Notes: generated by a model not told the origin, from the letters alone. Counted from the stretch's first letter, positions 11,100 through 23,258 are shown. The stretch: DNA of 64,000 bases from Capsicum annuum (GCF_002878395.1 NC_061114.1:146102160-146166159); one strand, 5' to 3'. Made by a program: numbers and translations.

Positions 11100-11528
11100 T
11101 TGGTCTATTTGAATATTTCTCCTATGAAGGAAGTAAAGATATTTGGTAAGAAGGGGAAAATCATCCCCTGTTATGTTGGACAATATAAAATCTTGATTCA
11201 TTTTGGAAAAGTAGCTAATGAGCTAGAGTTGCCTGCAGATTTGGCATCAGTACATCCAGTATTTCATGTTTCTTTATTAAAGAAATGTATTAGTGATTCA
11301 GCAGTAGTTATTCTTTTAGATGATATAAATGTTAAGAATAGCCTTTCTTATGAAGAAGTTCCAATTAAGATCCTTGAACGTCGAATCCATAGACTAAGGA
11401 ATAATGAATTTCCCTTAGTTAAAGTTCTTTGCTGGAATAAGTCTGTTAAGAGATCCACTTGGGAAGCAGAAATAGATATGCGAACCAAATACCATCATCT
11501 TTTCTCTGCAAACTCTAATTCTTCTTAA
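11100..11528 (+). pseudogene. Element 2 integrase C-terminus with chromodomain, 142 codons open
   Basis: This is the longest clean coding stretch of element 2. Residues 1-65 are the integrase C-terminal module (LNISPMKEVKIFGKKGK, GQYKIL, PVFHVSLLKKCI). Residues 80-135 are the chromodomain (SYEEVPIKILERRIHRLR, VKVLCWNKSVKRSTWEAE, YHHLF). In chromoviruses this domain steers integration toward particular chromatin. It ends at a stop near 11526, as in related elements. The apparent start codon is internal and is not a true translation start. It is only a C-terminal domain left open by chance; upstream pol is broken. Confidence 0.8.
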
Positions 11529-11745
11529 GGTAACTATCTTTCTTAGATTGACTCTTTTTAGTTCCCTATTTAAGCTATATATCTATCCTTCTTTCATTTC
11601 ATGGATTCAAGAAATCAGTTCAAATTATGTATTATGTCTCAAATACAGTTAAATAATCATGTTTCCAGGTGTACATGTTCAGTATATGATTTCAGCTTTC
11701 ACCAATATTCTCAGTCTAACCAATCTCATTCGAGGATGAATGTTC

Positions 11746-11758
11746 CCATGGGGGAGAT
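11746..11758 (+). promoter_or_regulatory. Polypurine tract of element 2
   Basis: A purine run (ATGGGGGAGATA) sits just before the 3' LTR, preceded by the conserved GAGGATGAATGTTCCC. In LTR elements it primes plus-strand DNA synthesis. The same block appears in reverse at 54040-54053, 29226-29237 and 36940-36953. Confidence 0.75.
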
Positions 11759-11760
11759 AT

Positions 11761-13973
11761 TGTGATACCCCATAAGATCCTAGTACAATTCAACTCACGA
11801 TTTGCATGTTGAAGGGATCGAAGACTTGGAAATCTCACTAAGTGTTGAGGACTTAGTCATTTTCAAGACCCCTAGACTTCGATGATTTTATTTCTTCCTG
11901 ATCTCAAGACATCAATTTTGGAGTTGATTCATGATCCTTGTTGTTCAAATTATGTCATGGGTGAGTTTTGGAATTTTTAGGCAAGCATAGGGGGTATTTT
12001 GGAAAACCAAAATAGAAGGACCACTGGGATAGGTAGGCACCACCCCCTCTAGTCCACCGGGGTAAATCGAGCACTGCCCGAGTTAGTCCTTCGCCCTAAG
12101 GCAGGCGCCGTCAAGGGTAGTTCATCACTCCAGGGATTGTGTCTCCCCTACCTATTCCATCAATCTTTTGATCCTTGTCATTTAACGGTAATTTGGTTAA
12201 TTCCCTTCACCCAATTCATCCATAACATGAAATTGGGGCTCCCAAGGAGCATTATTTACCATTTTACTCATTAATTCTCTCAAGAAAACCATTCTTTCAT
12301 CCAAAGAAAAAACCCTAACTCTTTCATAGGAAATCAAGGAATTCAAGCTTCAAGTTTAAGAAATGCACAAGGAATATTCAAGAATACATTTAGTGAGGTA
12401 TGTGGGATGTTAATATATGGGTCCCCTCCACCTGTAAAGTCCAAAAAATCCTTTTTTATTTAAATTATGAGTTTTACATGTTCTAGATGAATTAGCTCCA
12501 TGAACCTCTTGTTAATTCAAGGACAAGATACGTTTACTAGTATTTCCAAGTGGAGTAAGCCATTTCATATGCTTAGTGTTGATATTTCTATGTTAAACCC
12601 CAAGATTAAGAAAATTGGCCATGTAATCATGTCATTTCCCATGTTTAAGGGGATCCAATGTTTGGGGTTCATATTCTCTCATAATTGGGGAGAGTGTCTC
12701 TGCCTTGAGTTTTGAACTATGATTTTCGTATTGTTGTTATAAGTTTTGATATCGTATTATTAATGTTCATTTAGTGTTGGTGGGTTTTGAACACCTGATA
12801 CCTATGCGTTGTTCATGATTTCAGCTTTTTAAATACTAAGATAGGTAATCTACGAATTTTATCACCGTACTTACACATTTATGATCATGATGAGTTCCAA
12901 TTGAACTCAGTCCAGTACAGTACCAATTTTAGTTCAGTTGGGAGAAGGATTTATCACCGAGCGAATCCAAGGATGAGGGTGTACCTGCCAGTAGAGGGTG
13001 TGACCTTTAGTAGTAGTCCCTGAGTTCTAGAACTAAGTAGCCATCCTTGGCTTGAGATGTCCACCTGCTAGTCAAGGGTTGACACATATCTCATGAGAGA
13101 ACCTGCCAGTAGAGGGTGACTCCTTAGTCTTTCAGGACACCAATTAGTGGATCCACACAACCAGCTACCCATGGTGCGGTACTAACACCCTTCCAACTAT
13201 GTTACAGGTTGGACCCCAATTAGCTTAGATTAGGGCATGTTAGTTAGATGATACCTCCCATGGTCTCAATTTAGTATTCGGTATAAATCAGTTTTGGTTT
13301 GCTTGACAAAGTGTACAGAGTCTCAGTTATTCAGTTTTATAGATTTCAGTGATTCAGTTTATAGATTATTATAGAAATATTTTATACTTGGTCTTACAAT
13401 CTCATATATTGCATGTTTATGCATTCAGTCTCAACTATCTCATACATTTCAGCCAATCCTAATCTCATATACCAGTGCTTTCAAAGTACTAACCGCATAC
13501 TCTTCTTTGAGCTATGATGTCTTATATCATAGGTTTGGAGGCTCTGTTTCTCGATCAAAGTTTAACAAACCACGTCACTCAATAGTTATAGTGGTGAGTC
13601 CTTATCTATTGAGGACATATTATTTATTATTCAATTACTTTAGTATTTTATTATGATTAGTCATTTGAAGTTAGTTGGGGGCCTGTCCCATCAACTCTTC
13701 AGCCAGATAGAGCCTTTCAGACTATTAAACATTTAGTTAGATAGTTAGTCAGTCATTTCAATAATATCATTTATTATAATATGTTTCAAATACCTACCTA
13801 TTTTGAGTCTCAGTATCCAGGTTTACAGTATTTTATCAGTTTATTCTTTGCATACACTATATCATTGATATTATATACGGTGCTCACGACAGGTACCAAC
13901 TCATGGGTTAGCTTGTGGTCACTTGTAATTGTATAAATGTTGTCTCGACTAGGGATAGCCTCGGGTTGTGACA
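11761..13973 (+). repeat. 3' LTR of element 2 (2213 bp)
   Basis: It begins TGTGATACCCCATAAGATCC directly after the polypurine tract and ends GGGTTGTGACA. The start and end match the LTRs of the D element on the minus strand. A GC-richer block lies at 12025-12130 in the promoter half. At about 12980-13125 three copies of a CCTGCCAGTAGAGGGTG-like unit occur. It has no coding content; a 71-codon frame at 12500 is chance. No partner 5' LTR is present in the window. It abuts the Athila-like protease with no gap. Confidence 0.85.
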
Positions 13974-14545
13974 GTAGGTGTCGTCTTTCCCAATCCAAGT
14001 TTGTGGAATATTGCATAAGGCATTATACTTACCCTTGCTCCGAAGTCACACAATGCCTTTACAAACTTGAATAATTTGATGGTGCAAGTAATGGTAAAAG
14101 CACCGGGGTCTTTCCACTTTTTCACCAATGGGCTTGACTTAATTACACTACAATGATGTGTTACTTCTATTGTTTCATCCTCCACCAGCCTCTTCTTAGA
14201 TAGCAAATCCTTCACGTATTTAGCATATCCCCATATATATTGCAAGGCCTTATTTAGAGGAATATTAATAGATAGAGACCTAAATTTATCGAAGAAATTG
14301 TTAAGCTTTGCATTTTCTCCCTTTTGCATGAACCATTTAGGGAAAAGAGGTGGAATAGTGTTTTTTGGAATGGAGACAATTTTGCAATCATTTTCCTTTG
14401 ACTTTGCAACCACAATCTCACTTGGCTTTGGCTTATCATCATTGGACCTTTTTCTCTTTGCCTTTGTTTTCTCATCATCTTTTTTTTTACAAGGGTTCTC
14501 AAACTCAATATCATGTTCAATATTTTTTCTATCCCGAGTGATCAT
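13974..14545 (-). pseudogene. Athila/Tat-like gypsy gag-protease remnant
   Basis: On the minus strand about 190 codons read as the gag/protease region of an Athila- or Tat-type gypsy element. There is a lysine-rich linker (CKKKDDEKTKAKRKRS), IPPLFPKWFMQKGENAKLNN, NIPLNKALQYIWGYAKYVKD, then PGAFTITCTIKLFKFVKALC and the protease active site CDFGARVSIMP followed by FHKLGLGKTTPT. The family usually has CDLGAS. The frame then runs into the LTR of element 2 at 13973, so the rest of the protease and pol are cut off. This shows that element 2 or its chromosome segment interrupted an older Athila-like copy. Confidence 0.75.
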
Positions 14546-15850
14546 AGCATTTATTACCTTTCCACATGGTATTTTTTTTACTTTGCCTCTACATGAGATA
14601 ATTTGATACTTGATTCAATTTTTCTTGTAGTTTTGAGTGGGGGTTGAGTGGGATGCAACCGTTTTGTAGAGCTTTGAGAAATTTCTTTCCAGTTCATTCA
14701 CAATTATACCACTCCTCTCAACACTTCTCAAGACTCGAGCCCAAGTTTTTTCATTGATGCCTCCTTCTCTTTTACATGGTGCCATTCTTAGACTTTCATG
14801 GTTCCATCCTTGATTCCTGCCTTGCCTTTGAGAGTAAAGATGGAAACCCTCTGAAAACTTAGGCAACAAACTCAACTTATCATCAAGCAAATCTTCCTCC
14901 GCACTTTCACATAGTGTAACCTCTCTTTCACTTCTCATATTTATACTTTCCATTGGGACTCCAACATTTGCTCAATTAGGAGCTCAAGATATGAAATCAT
15001 CTTGACCATATTTGCATCCTTTTTATCCTCTTCACCTTTTTTCCCTTGACACACAAAGAATGATGAGGGATCCCCCACGGCCACCTGGGCATCCTTCATG
15101 TCCCAACTCTTTAACAAATTTACTACTTGATTCAAAACTTTTGATGCAAATCCATATGTCGATCAAATGAATGAACCACCTGATACATTGTCCACTATGG
15201 ATTTTTTTAGTTGGTCCGATTCCATATAGAAAACTTGGAGAATTATTTTCTCCGGCATCTATGGTTAGGGCACTTCAATATCCTCCTTAAAACTTCCCCA
15301 AACTTTGTACCACAATTTTTTATGGAATTGAAAGAAATTAACAATTTCATCCTACAATTGTAACATCCTCAAAGGTGGGAAGTATTGACTTACAAAGGCC
15401 TCTGTAAGACTCATCCATGAGGTGAGGGACCAGATGGACAAAGATCTTAGCCAAAACACTGCCTTTTTTGTTAAAGAGAATGGGAAAAGGCGTAATCAAA
15501 TGGACTCTTGAAATATATGTGCAGTATTGAAAAGGGCGCAAAATTCTATAAAGTTCTTCAAGTGTAAATTCAGGTCCTCATGAGCTTGAACCCCCAATAG
15601 TCCCTTTAGATGTATCAATTGTATAATTACACTAGTAACATAAAATACTACACTTCCCTTGATAGGGGGATGCAAATAGAACTCTCATGATCTCCTGTAC
15701 CAAGATAATCCAACCCCTCTTGAATCATGATTTTGTTGAAATAATAATGATTACCTAATTAAAAATCAAGAACAAACAAGAAATTAAATCAAAATCACCA
15801 CGGGTATACCCAAGTAAAAATCACAGAGCATAAGTGAAATCTAGATTCCA
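14546..15850 (-). pseudogene. Athila/Tat-like gag remnant and leader
   Basis: Minus-strand open pieces at 14615-14953, 14941-15135 and 15347-15541 have gag-like composition (VNLLKSWDMKDAQVAVGDPS; MESINMRSEREVTLCE), with stops and frame changes between them. No motif is diagnostic alone. I assign them to gag because they lie between the Athila-like protease piece and the primer-binding site in the right order. The stretch from about 15560 to 15850 is leader-like and non-coding. Confidence 0.5.
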
Positions 15851-15869
15851 CTCCCCAACAACGACGCCA
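15851..15869 (-). promoter_or_regulatory. Primer-binding site of the Athila-like element (tRNA-Asp type)
   Basis: Read on the minus strand this is TGGCGTCGTTGTTGGGGAG. It closely matches the TGGCGCCGTTGCCGGGGA primer site typical of Athila/Tat gypsy elements, which use tRNA-Asp. The differences are mostly C-to-T changes, as expected for a methylated relic. It fixes the LTR border at about 15870. Confidence 0.75.
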
Positions 15870-15871
15870 TT

Positions 15872-18800
15872 TTGGGAAAGCTCACCTATACCATTTAAAG
15901 TAGTAGAGGATGGTCATTGTCAATATCCTAACTCGCGTTGATATCAAATCCACAAGGAGTGAAATTTAAACTTCAAATCCTATAGGTGCTTTAATTACTA
16001 AAAAGGTAACCAAGGTGTAAAAAAAATGCAACACATAAAATAAAGTAGGGTGTTTGGTTTGGAGTTGGAATTTTTTCAATCTTGAGTCACACAAAAAGCT
16101 ACAATAACACTTCCTACTTTGAACTTGATTGTAAGGGAGAACTTGGGATTATATCTACCTAAAGTCAAAGTGTGTGTGGGATCATGATAGTTTGACATTA
16201 AATCTAGTTGTTGAGTATGAGATAGGCTAGGTAGAAAGTCTTTGTGGTTAGTTTGTTAACCAAACTGAAAGTGCCCAAGTGCACACATAAATTTATGTGG
16301 TCTACCAAGTAATATAGTGGCCTTCAAGAAAGATGAATATCGCTCCCACAGAGACTTGCTCTAATGACTTTCCAATTCTAGTTCACAATTTAGATTAATT
16401 GATGCAAGCATAACCAAAGAAAATTTGGAATATTTGTAAACTAAAATAAAGTAAACAATGCGCAAAATAAATACTTGAGACAATCAATGGAGTAAAGCCC
16501 AGGGCTAAAGTACTTCGAACTATCATACTACATTATTGAAATTCATTCATTAATTTGCTTATCTTAGTAGTTGATTCATAGGGTTTAGTGCATGATCATG
16601 GTCTCCTGACCTCTATCGTCTACTTAACTTGAACATCACGACTACATAATTGAGCGGGTAAACTAATTAAGTTCTTAAAACTAACATCGTACATGTAAAT
16701 TAAGTAAGGCTTTTAGGTACATCCATGTCCTAGATGTTAATTTGAATTTCTTATTTCATAAAAGAAAATAAACCCTAGTTTGTTCATCCCCACATTCTAT
16801 CTCCCTATCCCCCCTCCCTAGATCACAAGGTTGACAATATGTGTATTCTACGGGTGATCAATCCTTAAAATAAATAAAACAAGAATAAACAAGCAACCAA
16901 ACATGATAAGAAAATTAAAAAAAATCAATACAAAACAACAGTAGTCACGTTCTTGACTTTTAGCCCAAAAAGTTGTTTTTAGCCACTAATAGTTATAATC
17001 ATCATCCAATTAATTGTATGAAGGATCAAAATCATAAAGATGCTAAATTAAAGAATGAAAAATCTCAAAATAAAGTTGTAGCAGCATCCTTTATTTTCCA
17101 AGCCATCCAAGGATATCCATAACGTGTTTTAATAAGTTCCATTTATAGTAGAATAATCATAAGAAGTGTGAAGTAGTATTTTATGTTGTCCTTTTATAGC
17201 TGGGCACAAATTTCCCACTTTTGTGCTTCATCACGTCGTACCCAAGTGTTCTTACCTATAAGCCCGTAATGCAGCATAATTTCATTAAGATGTTGGAAGT
17301 TGACAATTCCTGATTGGTTTTTTACAACGACGTGCCATCATCCTCATCGCTATAGTCACCACAAATAACCCTTATCGCGGTGAACACCCAGGCATCTTTT
17401 TCTCTTCATGTTGTGTCATGTGTTTCCGCTGGTCCATTCTAAACCTTTGTATGATGTTTCCAGTTAATTTAAGGCTTGTAAATCCTTCATGTATAATTAT
17501 AATCAACTCACCAAGCCACCTATAATGTTACACATCCTAAATTAAAGCTCAAAACAACTCAACATTCAAAACGATGAATTAATTACTCAAGGTAGAATAC
17601 TAGTTTTCTAGTCTAGAATTTAAATGCTCAATTTGAACCCAAAATCATGTGAAAACATCTTCAAACATTGTTCACACATACTTGAAAACTTATATGCAAA
17701 TTCATATCATTATTAACACGTAAAGCATATGAATTGTCCTCATAACAAGGCTTAGTAAGCTAGGATAACCATACTACAGTGCACAATTACACCCAACATC
17801 ACAAATCTCAAAGATTTAACCTATTGGCTCTTTAGAGCACCTAACGAGTATGTCATTAATAGTCACCAAAAACCTCAATTGGGTATTCCTATTTCTAGAA
17901 TGATGCCCATATCATGGCTCACTCTCTATTTACACTTAATTCTAAGATTGCAATAGAAAGTAAACCATATGATTAATTATCCACCATTACCTTATTTTCC
18001 AACAACCCTTTTTCAAGGATGATATGGGTTCCCAAAGGTTCACCCTCATCCCTCTTTCAAGGATGATAAAGGTTTTCAAGAGTTTAGGGCTTTCACCCAT
18101 CAAACCTATTTTTACATTTAGGGTTTTCACCCATATATTCCATCTATTAAGCTCAAGAAATGGTGGAATATATAATAAACAACTAAAAGTCATGGAAGTC
18201 CATCGACACCCACAACACAAAGAGCACTTTTGTTCAACATAATCCTAAGACTAGAGAAATTAGCTACTCATGAAGTGAAAGAGAAGAAATATACCAAATA
18301 ATTCATTCATGGAATCCATAACAATGTTGATTAAAGAAATTCTTCAATTCACACTTCAAGTTCACTAATTTTCTCTTGAAATTCTAAATATTCAAAGAGA
18401 AGATATTTTTTCCCCCAAAATGTAGTGTTCTACAATTTCTCCCTCTTTTTCTCTCACAATTCCATAATTTCTAGGGGAAAAAATATTTGGGTCTTATATG
18501 GAAATTTGAATGAGCTATACCATTTAACCAAAGTGCCCTTGCTTATTAATCTCTCTAGGCTATGATCACAGAGGCTTTTCTACGATCATAGAGAACACGA
18601 CCGCGAACATAGTTATGTGATCATGAGATGTGCTACAATTACAGTCAGATCTATGCAATTGTAGTATGTTAACCTGCTTAACTGGCCATGATCGCGACCC
18701 TCAGAATGCGAACGTGGTAACTGAGGCTATGTTTGCTCCAAGTCTTAATACTGCACTTCTTTCCTTCTTTGATATCTTTTAGATCCAATCCACATCTTTT

Positions 18801-18945
18801 GCTCTCATTATATTTGTGCCTGCAAAATATGGATAGTAGTGCATTCAATCAAAATTATGTCTTAAGTAGTCATTAGAAACATGGTAATGTACACGAATAT
18901 GAAGTTTAATTTAGTGGTCAATTAATAAATCATCAGTGAGGCATA
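15872..18945 (-). repeat. 5' LTR of the Athila-like element (boundaries approximate)
   Basis: About 3.1 kb of AT-rich non-coding DNA follows the primer site on the minus strand. A border signature with a TATC...TCCACA(A/G)GGAG core occurs at about 15935-15960. A second related signature, with AAGTGCACACA and TCCCACAGAGACTTG, occurs at 16277-16365, so two LTR ends may be stacked. Around 18545-18735 lies a block of GATCACAG / GCGAACAT / GATCGCGACC motifs in an otherwise AT-rich stretch. The outer end is set only by where Y-family integrase begins (about 18947). Short frames here match no protein. Confidence 0.5.
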
Positions 18946-18946
18946 T

Positions 18947-19490
18947 ATGATCAGTTCAAATAAGGTTTATCAAGGTATGGAAAAGGTAAAGGTGATTCAG
19001 GATAGGCTTAAGGCTGTCCAAAGTCGCCAAAAGTCCTATGCAGATGTTAGTCATAAAGACTTTGAGTTTGAGGTTAGGGATAATGTTTTCCTAATAGTAT
19101 ATCCCAAGAAGGGACTAATGCGGTTTCGTAAAAATAGGAAGCTCAGTCCTCGGTATATTAGTCCTTATATGGTTTTACGCAGTGTTGGTAATGTGGCATA
19201 TGAATTGGAGTTTCCTTCTAGTTTGAGCTCCATTCACCTAGTATTTTGTCTTTATGTTAAGAAAGTATCTTGGTGATCCTTCTTTGGTGTTTCCTTTGGA
19301 GGGATTTGGTATCTCGACTTCTCTATCTTATGATGAAGTCACGATTCAGATCTTGGATAGGTAGGTGCATTGAATGTGGACCTAGGATGTGGCCTCGGTT
19401 AAGGTTCTATGGCGGATCCACAAGGTGGAAGAGGCTACATAGGAAACAAAGGAGGACATGAAGTCCAAGTATCCACATCTAGTTTTTGCT
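18947..19490 (+). pseudogene. Y-family gypsy integrase C-terminus and chromodomain remnant
   Basis: A 109-codon open piece begins at VYQGMEKVKVIQDRLKAVQS. It continues through the integrase C-terminal module (QKSYADVSHKDFEFEVRDNV, RKLSPRYISPYMVL, NVAYELEFPSSLSSIH). A frame change at about 19265 leads into chromodomain text up to about 19490 (the KYPHLVFAHR-like end). The N-terminal part of integrase is absent. It resembles the piece at 44775-45480 closely in order and wording. It could be the far half of the element at 1-1845, separated by later insertions. Confidence 0.75.
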
Positions 19491-19731
19491 CATAGGTTTT
19501 GTGCAAAAGGTATGTTTTCTACGACATACTTTTTTATTCCAACTTGGTTCGTGAAAATATTAATATCTTTGCATCTTTATTTTCTTTCTTGGTTAAAGGT
19601 TGGATTGATATTTGATAATGCAAATGACTCTATTTAATTCCCTTATTCTTTGTTAATTGTCAGAGTAGAGGCATCTAAGGGATGTAAATCGTGCTTCTAC
19701 CTACATTGTCTGTCAGTCAAGGATGAATGTT

Positions 19732-19746
19732 CCTAGTGGGGAAGAC
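19732..19746 (+). promoter_or_regulatory. Polypurine tract before the Y-family 3' LTR
   Basis: The run TAGTGGGGAAGAC follows the conserved AAGGATGAATGTTCC block and precedes the LTR start, as in the other gypsy elements here. In intact elements it primes plus-strand DNA. Confidence 0.6.
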
Positions 19747-22313
19747 TAAAACACCTTAGGTTTAGGATGCTTAGAAATTTTTTTGGATATTTGGGTTCTG
19801 GATAACATACAACAGGTGGATAGCAGTCTTATACTGGGGTACGATAAGTATGACTTGGTCATATGCTGACAAGTGTTGGTTGGTGGTTTTGATTGGGTTT
19901 TGGAATTGGTATGATTTAGGTTAGTACGAGTTGAATGGATGTATATGAGTCATTTTGTTCGGGGCTTTTCTTCACTTAATCTTAGACTTGGTAGAATAAC
20001 TTGGATCTGAGTACGAGTGTCTCACCATATGCCGTAAACCAGGGTACGAGTTATACCATGGACTAGTATGGTGGATAGTGTTAAAACCTTTTGTGATTCT
20101 ATAATGTCAGGGGTACGGGTCAAGGGTACTAGCCATATGCTTGGGTACAACTTTTTTTTGGTAAGTCATACCTTGGGCAGTGTTGGGTCCAAGGGGGAGG
20201 CCTAAGGTATGAGTGGTGGGTACCACCAGTATTAGAGGGTACGACTTGTATGTTAGTCATGCCCCCTGATGGGAATTTTATGCAGTTTAAGTGAGGAAAA
20301 TCTTGACATTTTCCCACTTAACCTATTAAGTCCCCATGACTTTAAACCTACTTAGGAGGCTATTCACCCTATTATTCTATTCATTAATACCTAGAAAACA
20401 CTTTCTAATCCTCTCTACAACTGTTAGGCAAAGTAAGCTAGGATTTCATCTAAAGGATTAATTTAGGGCTTTTTTTGGTCATTTTTCTCCATCATCTACT
20501 CAATTTCAGACATTTACTCCTTCCTGCACTATTAGTTCCAACTAAAGGCATATTTTTAAAGAAAATTTCATGGCATAATTGTATATGGTTTTGGATTTTC
20601 AAATAAATATTGGGGGTTCTGGTCACAATGGCTTGGTTATGGTTTTACCATGTTTTAGTTATGTATTTATATATTTTAATGGTGATTTGAATACTTTGTT
20701 GCATTGGAATAGTTAATTGGTATTTGATTTTTTTTTTTGGAAACGCTGTGCCACTAATAATTTTTATAAAATGCCTATGAGAATGCTTTTATTATATTGT
20801 TGGACTCTTTAATAGAACTATTGCTTGGTATGGTTTGGTAATGGAACCCTAAATGGTCTAAATGGTTTAAATGGTTTGGAATGGTTAAATGGAATGGTTT
20901 GGTGGTAATGGTTAGGGATAATTTAATTTAACTCCTTGTGGGTAAAATGGAATCCCCCATGTAAACATATTAATAAACTATTTGCGGGGTACATGGAGCT
21001 CCCCTAAGAAAATATAATAATGGAACACTTGTGGGGTAATGGGACTTCCTCAAGTTAACTTGGTAAATAGGTACATGGGAATCCCTTAACCTCTTAAGGT
21101 TTGGCTAAGGACCATACTTCCAAGTTCTAATCGGTATGACGATACCACAATGAATAGCCTTGGTTAATAATAAATGTAATAATGGATTGGTTGGTTGGAA
21201 ATTATTTTAATTGGGCAATGATGACGGGGTGTGATATGTCATGAAGGTGAAAGTTTAATTAATGAACACTAGAAACTCGTGTTTGCCGACATGAAAGGTT
21301 GGTCATGGCTACCATATATGATACTGTGAGGTACACTGGAATCCTCTAAGTATATTTTACATATGTATCATGGAGAGTATGAGTACTTGGGAATTCCCTA
21401 ATCTTATGATATCTCCTGTTCGTGTGGATACGGGCATCAAGGCCCAGTTAGGGGGTTATATTGGACCCATATAGCCCGTGAGTGGTTTTAGGATAATTAA
21501 GCTACACATACCTAGGTTAGTGGTTTTAAATGCATGCTAAACCCGGTTCCCTTTCCCGACATGGTGATATATATATGTATAGTTTGTATACATATAGTTG
21601 GTTTACTTGATTTTACTGGTTGGCATTATTTTATCCTTGTCTTGAGTTCATGCTAGTGTTCACCCACTAACCCATTTTTTGGAGGATTTATCCCCATATG
21701 ATATAGGAATCGGTCGTTCTACTATTTCTGTAAAGTGAGCGAATTTCGGGATCAGCTTTTGGGATGAAAGTGGTGAGATTCCATCTTTCTGCAAGGCTCT
21801 ATTTTATATTCTTGGATATTTTTACACACATTGATTTATTTATGGATATTGTTTTTGGCTATGGTTGGGGGCATGTCCTAATTGGATATTGTATTTCTTT
21901 TGGTTAGAGGCTTTTGTGGAACTTCTGTGGTTTGGGATAGGGGAGATCAATATTGGTGTCAGCCTTAGTATTGGCATTGGCATTGGGGATGATACCATTT
22001 ATTGTTGGTTCTTCCATCCTGTTATGTGATGTTATGGAACTTGGTTTGGTGATTGTTTCAGTTTTGGTTTAAGGTTTCGTTATGGTTCTCAATTGGATTG
22101 GGATGGTTAGACTCATATGGGTCGGTCATAGTTATTGACTTACCTTAGAGTATGGATTTGGATAATTATACGCTATCTTGTTATATGTTTTGAATTTATC
22201 CGACTCAGGGTATGTGTTGGATGGTTGGGTTGGATAATGGGGGTGGTCCCCAGTCCTGGTTGGACTTGGGATGCCCATTACGATAAGGCCCCCGATTGAG
22301 TTGGGTCGTATCA
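19747..22313 (+). repeat. Y-family 3' LTR (about 2.57 kb)
   Basis: It begins TAAAACACCTTAGG (degraded from TGTAACACC) and ends GGGTCGTATCA. A set of GGGTACGA-type repeats lies at 19836-20275 (for example GGGTACGAGTTATACC and GAGGGTACGACTTG). Low-complexity AAATGGTTT runs lie at about 20850-20912. The end resembles the end of the LTR at 45505-47350 (CAGTCC, TGGTTGGACTTGGGATGCCC), so they are one family. It has no coding content. Confidence 0.7.
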
Positions 22314-22599
22314 GGAGATGAATCCTCTTTTTAGAAATACAAGTAAAATCATGATTTATTTAGAATCGTACCACAACGTAAGCATGAATGTACCAAATCC
22401 TATGCATACTATCATCAGTATCCAAATAATACAATCATATGACGCCAAGCCTCTATAGACTAAAGACATAACTTATGTAAGAATAGAATATTCACCTTAT
22501 ATAGTGACCCTTAAGGTTATTTTCTATATTTTCACTTATTTTCATCATTTAGTGCTTTTTTATAGCTGCTCCAATTAATTTATGGCTTACTGGAACTGA
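22314..22599. other. Unassigned AT-rich stretch
   Basis: About 290 bases lie between the Y-family LTR end and the first sequence I can tie to the X-family LTR. No reading frame, terminal motif or repeat was recognised. It could be the outer part of the X LTR or a sliver of older DNA. Confidence 0.4.
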
Positions 22600-22974
22600 C
22601 AGTTCGATTACCGGGCAGTTCGATTGGTTTTTTTAGCAAATTTTCTGTTTTGAAGCCTTTGTTAGTTCAAATTGGCTACCAAGAAAAAGCTCCAGCTAAG
22701 TAACCTCATATGCCAATTTTGATTGTTCTAACAGCTTCGAAACATTGATTCTTGGTTAAGTGGACCCTTGGTTCAAGACTCAAGCCTATCCGACTCATTT
22801 CCATCTATTAGTCGAAAGTTAAAAAATGGCAAGTGGGTGTAGGACCCACTTTTTATTGAAAAAACCTCAGATGGAAATTTAGGTTGAGCCATTGAGTTTG
22901 GAACTTTAAATTTAATAGGTTATCATAGTTTTGTTACGTATATGGGATTTTGGATAAACCTATAGGGTTAGCGG

Positions 22975-23190
22975 ACTCAGTATTGGTGCATCGCGTTTGC
23001 AATGCCTTTGATCACTTAAGCAATCTTCTAGACCCCAATGAGTATCGCATAAGTGATACTTTTGTCGGTTATGAAATCTCTATGGTAGTAGAGCAAGTAT
23101 CGTGTTTGCAATACTTTTATAGCAAATATGACATCTGCTCATTCGACCTAGTATCGTGTAAGTAATCAGCGGATCATATAAGCAATTTTT
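22975..23190 (+). repeat. GTATCGYRT-type repeat set in the X LTR
   Basis: Four imperfect copies of a GCATCGCGTTTGCAATGCC / GTATCGCATAAGTGATAC / GTATCGTGTTTGCAATAC / GTATCGTGTAAGTAATC motif are spaced about 50-60 bases apart, just upstream of the TATA candidate. Each carries a CpG-containing core in AT-rich surroundings. An enhancer-like function is possible but is inference only. Confidence 0.55.
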
Positions 23191-23258
23191 GTGCCAGAGG
23201 CAACTACCATTTAAGACATCCAAAGTTCGATTAAACTACACCCGTGCACCTGAAAAGG

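Larger units (their letters stand above)
1848..13973 (+). mobile_element. Element 2: Ty3/gypsy chromovirus (D family), 5' LTR missing, LINE nested in gag
   Basis: The order is leader, gag, protease, RT, RNase H, integrase, chromodomain, polypurine tract and 3' LTR, as expected for a Tekay/Del-type chromovirus. The 5' LTR and primer site are absent, because the leader is joined directly to another element's integrase. A LINE interrupts gag at 2562-7501. The leader and the LTR end match the minus-strand element at 51953-61079, so the two belong to one family; both share GGGTTAGCTTGTGGTCACTT near one LTR end. Without the LINE the remaining element is about 7.2 kb. All domains carry stops, so it is an old, immobile copy. 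Confidence 0.85.

Noticed and set aside
12500..12715. 71-codon frame in the LTR of element 2
   Set aside because: It is inside the LTR, has no similarity to any domain I know, and is not kept in the D LTRs.
14298..14606. 102-codon plus-strand frame, hydrophobic and phenylalanine-rich
   Set aside because: It is antisense to the Athila-like gag-protease; its composition is what the reverse of a lysine-rich frame gives.
20129..20317. 62-codon minus-strand frame with THHSYLRPPPW
   Set aside because: It overlaps the GGGTACGA repeat set of the Y LTR; low complexity and no support.
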